Shown here: positions 62,767 to 64,000 of the stretch, piece by piece
Position numbering within the stretch: the first letter of the stretch is position 1
Layout of the letters: each line of letters begins with the position of its first letter
Assembly: GCA_032622095.1 (NCBI GenBank)
Contig: CP136066.1
Span: 53,722,609-53,786,608, forward strand
Direction: 5' to 3'
Length of the DNA stretch: 64,000 nt
Source: Siphonodentalium dalli
Taxonomy: Eukaryota > Mollusca > Scaphopoda > Gadilida > Siphonodentaliidae
Notes under the pieces: generated by a model
What the model was told of the DNA's origin: nothing
Databases searched by the model: none
What the model saw: the letters and a program-made list of their open reading frames with translations, nothing else
Program-made: the position numbers and the translations under genes

Positions 62767-63306
62767 GTGAGTGTTACATGTTTAACCCTTTCTATACTAA
62801 ATGGGTTCTTCCACCCAGTTATATATTGGAATGGTCTGTTACTAAGATGTAGGGGTATTCAGGAAAAATGAGCAGATGACAGACAGACAAAAATATAATA
62901 CAAGTGCGGAAGGTGTCTTATTCATTGATGGGAAATGTTTTGATAATAAGTTCAACAACGTTTGTAAGACTTATTATCTGTGCATTTCTTATAAAGTAAC
63001 TACTTGTTAATGATTGCTTTAGTATAGAACGTGTTAATAAATAATAATAAAACATAATTAAATTTCTAAAAAAGTATTTTAGTGAGTACATGAACGTCAT
63101 TGACATCAAAACTATAGACTCATATAAAGAAAGTTGGCTTCTCCAGAAAATAAGTATGCTTTCACAAGTTATTAAGAATAAGAATTGTTTATCAAACATA
63201 AGTTATATATAGTATTGAATAGATTATCCACATTGACTCATTGTGGGCAATGATGATGATGCTTTCAAGAAACTCTTAACAAAATTTCATTGGCATCTCA
63301 GTTCAG

Positions 63307-63416
63307 TGAGAGCTTTCCGATGAATGGCAACAAGCCATATTTCCGACTAAATCCTGAAAAGTTACCCATAATTCTGCTGTGGTTAAGGAGTTGATTATTT
63401 AGGGCATTACTGTAGT
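63307..63416. repeat. Half of a P2 element
   Basis: Carries one arm of the P2 palindrome, from gagagctttccgatgaatgg to ttagggcattactgta. The other arm is absent. Confidence 0.8.
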
Positions 63417-63769
63417 CTCAACTAATTCGTTCCTTGCTGCTTAATTTTGGCAATCTAGTTACTCTTTTTCATATGCCCATTTAAAAAAAAAACATTATGT
63501 TTTTTGTCTTGCCGTCTGTCTGTTCGCGTTTCGTATCTGGATGATGACTTCAGATAGTCTCAACTGAATATAATGAACTTTGGTATGTGGGTTTATTAGC
63601 ACAAAATACTGGTCAAGTTCAAATTTGGTTTCCGCCCGCTAATATTTACCAGAGTTATGGCCCTTTGTTGGAATTACCACTGGCATATTTTGCCACGCCC
63701 TAGCGATGCTCTTGTTTTCGTTCTGTTCATGCTATGTTCTGTCTGACCGGAGCATCATGTTATTTTTAG

Positions 63770-63938
63770 TAAATGGAATGAGAAGCTGATTGAGAAAGCA
63801 AGTGATCTGTTGCTTATCGACCTGCCACTCAATCCTGGAGCTCCGGGCGGTGTCACAGAGTACAGACAGACGCTGGCACTCAGTTTCTTCTATAAATTCT
63901 TCCTTCATGTCTGTCTTGCAATACATAAGGGAAGTCAG
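63770..63938 (+). CDS. XDH: XDH exon 15 (last exon in the window)
   Basis: Encodes KWNEKLIEKASDLLLIDLPL, then NPGAPGGVTEYRQTLALSFF and YKFFLHVCLAIHKGSQ, donor gtaagg, phase 0 at its end. It matches [32 protein letters not shown], the C-terminal helical part of the FAD domain. The next expected segment, the second linker and the molybdopterin domain, lies to the right of the window. Confidence 0.95.
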
Positions 63939-64000
63939 GTAAGGAGTTTATACACTGTCATATATACATACTTGTTAATTAGATATCGGTAATTTGGTTG
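63939..64000 (+). other. Start of intron 15 (truncated by window end)
   Basis: The sequence after gtaagg is AT-rich and non-coding; the gene continues beyond the window. Confidence 0.8.

Larger units (their letters stand above)
6496..63938 (+). other. XDH: Xanthine dehydrogenase/oxidase gene, 5' part (15 exons seen, continues past the window)
   Basis: The gene encodes a molybdo-flavoenzyme that oxidises hypoxanthine to xanthine and xanthine to urate in the cytosol, passing electrons through two 2Fe-2S centres and FAD to NAD+ or oxygen. Fifteen exons with GT-AG boundaries join in one frame: 39, 58, 97, 109, 127, 62, 279, 75, 139, 168, 77, 94, 113, 182 and 169 nt, or 596 codons with one exon-8 copy. 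Cysteines for the two Fe-S clusters sit at residues 42, 47, 50, 72 and 112, 115, 147, 149, one residue offset from mammalian XDH as I remember it. FAD-domain motifs IIIGNTEIG (about 321-329) and [15 protein letters not shown] (413-427) follow. XDH is preferred over aldehyde oxidase because of GGNI (vertebrate AOX has GGHI) and the RRDDDIA stretch, which resembles RREDDIA of XDH. The molybdopterin domain is not in the window. The Fe-S to FAD linker is roughly 65 residues longer than in mammals. Confidence 0.96.

Noticed and set aside
6496-63938. Aldehyde oxidase instead of xanthine dehydrogenase
   Set aside because: [14 protein letters not shown] and RRDDDIA fit XDH better. The decisive molybdopterin-domain residues are outside the window, so some doubt remains.

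Overview
This is a eukaryotic genomic window, AT-rich, intron-dominated and packed with short dispersed repeats. There are no bacterial-style genes; almost all open reading frames here are short chance ORFs. The protein-coding content resolves into one gene on the + strand: the 5' half of a xanthine dehydrogenase/oxidase (XDH), a molybdo-flavoenzyme of purine catabolism. Fifteen exons can be chained from the start codon at 6496 to 63938 with GT-AG introns and a fully consistent reading frame (596 codons if one copy of exon 8 is used). The encoded part covers both 2Fe-2S clusters (all eight cysteines visible), an unusually long linker, and most of the FAD domain. The molybdopterin domain lies beyond the right edge. 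The protein sequence, the tRNA-derived SINE, the non-LTR retrotransposon remains and the repeat style suggest a marine invertebrate, most likely a mollusc; this assignment is an inference.

Layout: 1-6495 is upstream flank with repeat debris and no recognisable gene. 6496-6534 is exon 1. 6535-19388 is a 12.9 kb first intron with several dispersed and tandem repeats, a 1.7 kb element with Harbinger-like ends, and homopolymer tracts. 19389-20446 holds exons 2 and 3. 20447-35030 is a 14.6 kb intron with a three-copy dispersed repeat, a TTAA-flanked inverted-repeat element and an antisense non-LTR reverse transcriptase fragment. 35031-39917 holds exons 4-7, separated by introns loaded with a palindromic MITE family and one SINE. 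39918-45251 is intron 7. 45252-51467 is the most striking feature: a 70-copy, indel-free tandem array of an 89-bp unit, each containing a complete 75-bp copy of XDH exon 8 with its own 3' and 5' splice sites, plus a partial 71st copy. 52647-63938 holds exons 9-15, again with palindromic elements between them.

The exon-8 array is the candidate for a previously undescribed system. The exon is a multiple of three and encodes 25 residues at the hinge between the Fe-S and FAD domains. Any number of copies could be joined without breaking frame, but only 14 nt separate neighbouring copies, too short for an intron, so splicing must choose among copies or skip. Three more tandem expansions touch the same gene: a His-His/Asn-Gly coding repeat in exon 7, seven 37-bp repeats that begin at the exon 11 splice donor, and five 46-bp repeats with donor-like motifs just after exon 12. 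The gene therefore looks unusually prone to duplicating splice-site-containing sequence.
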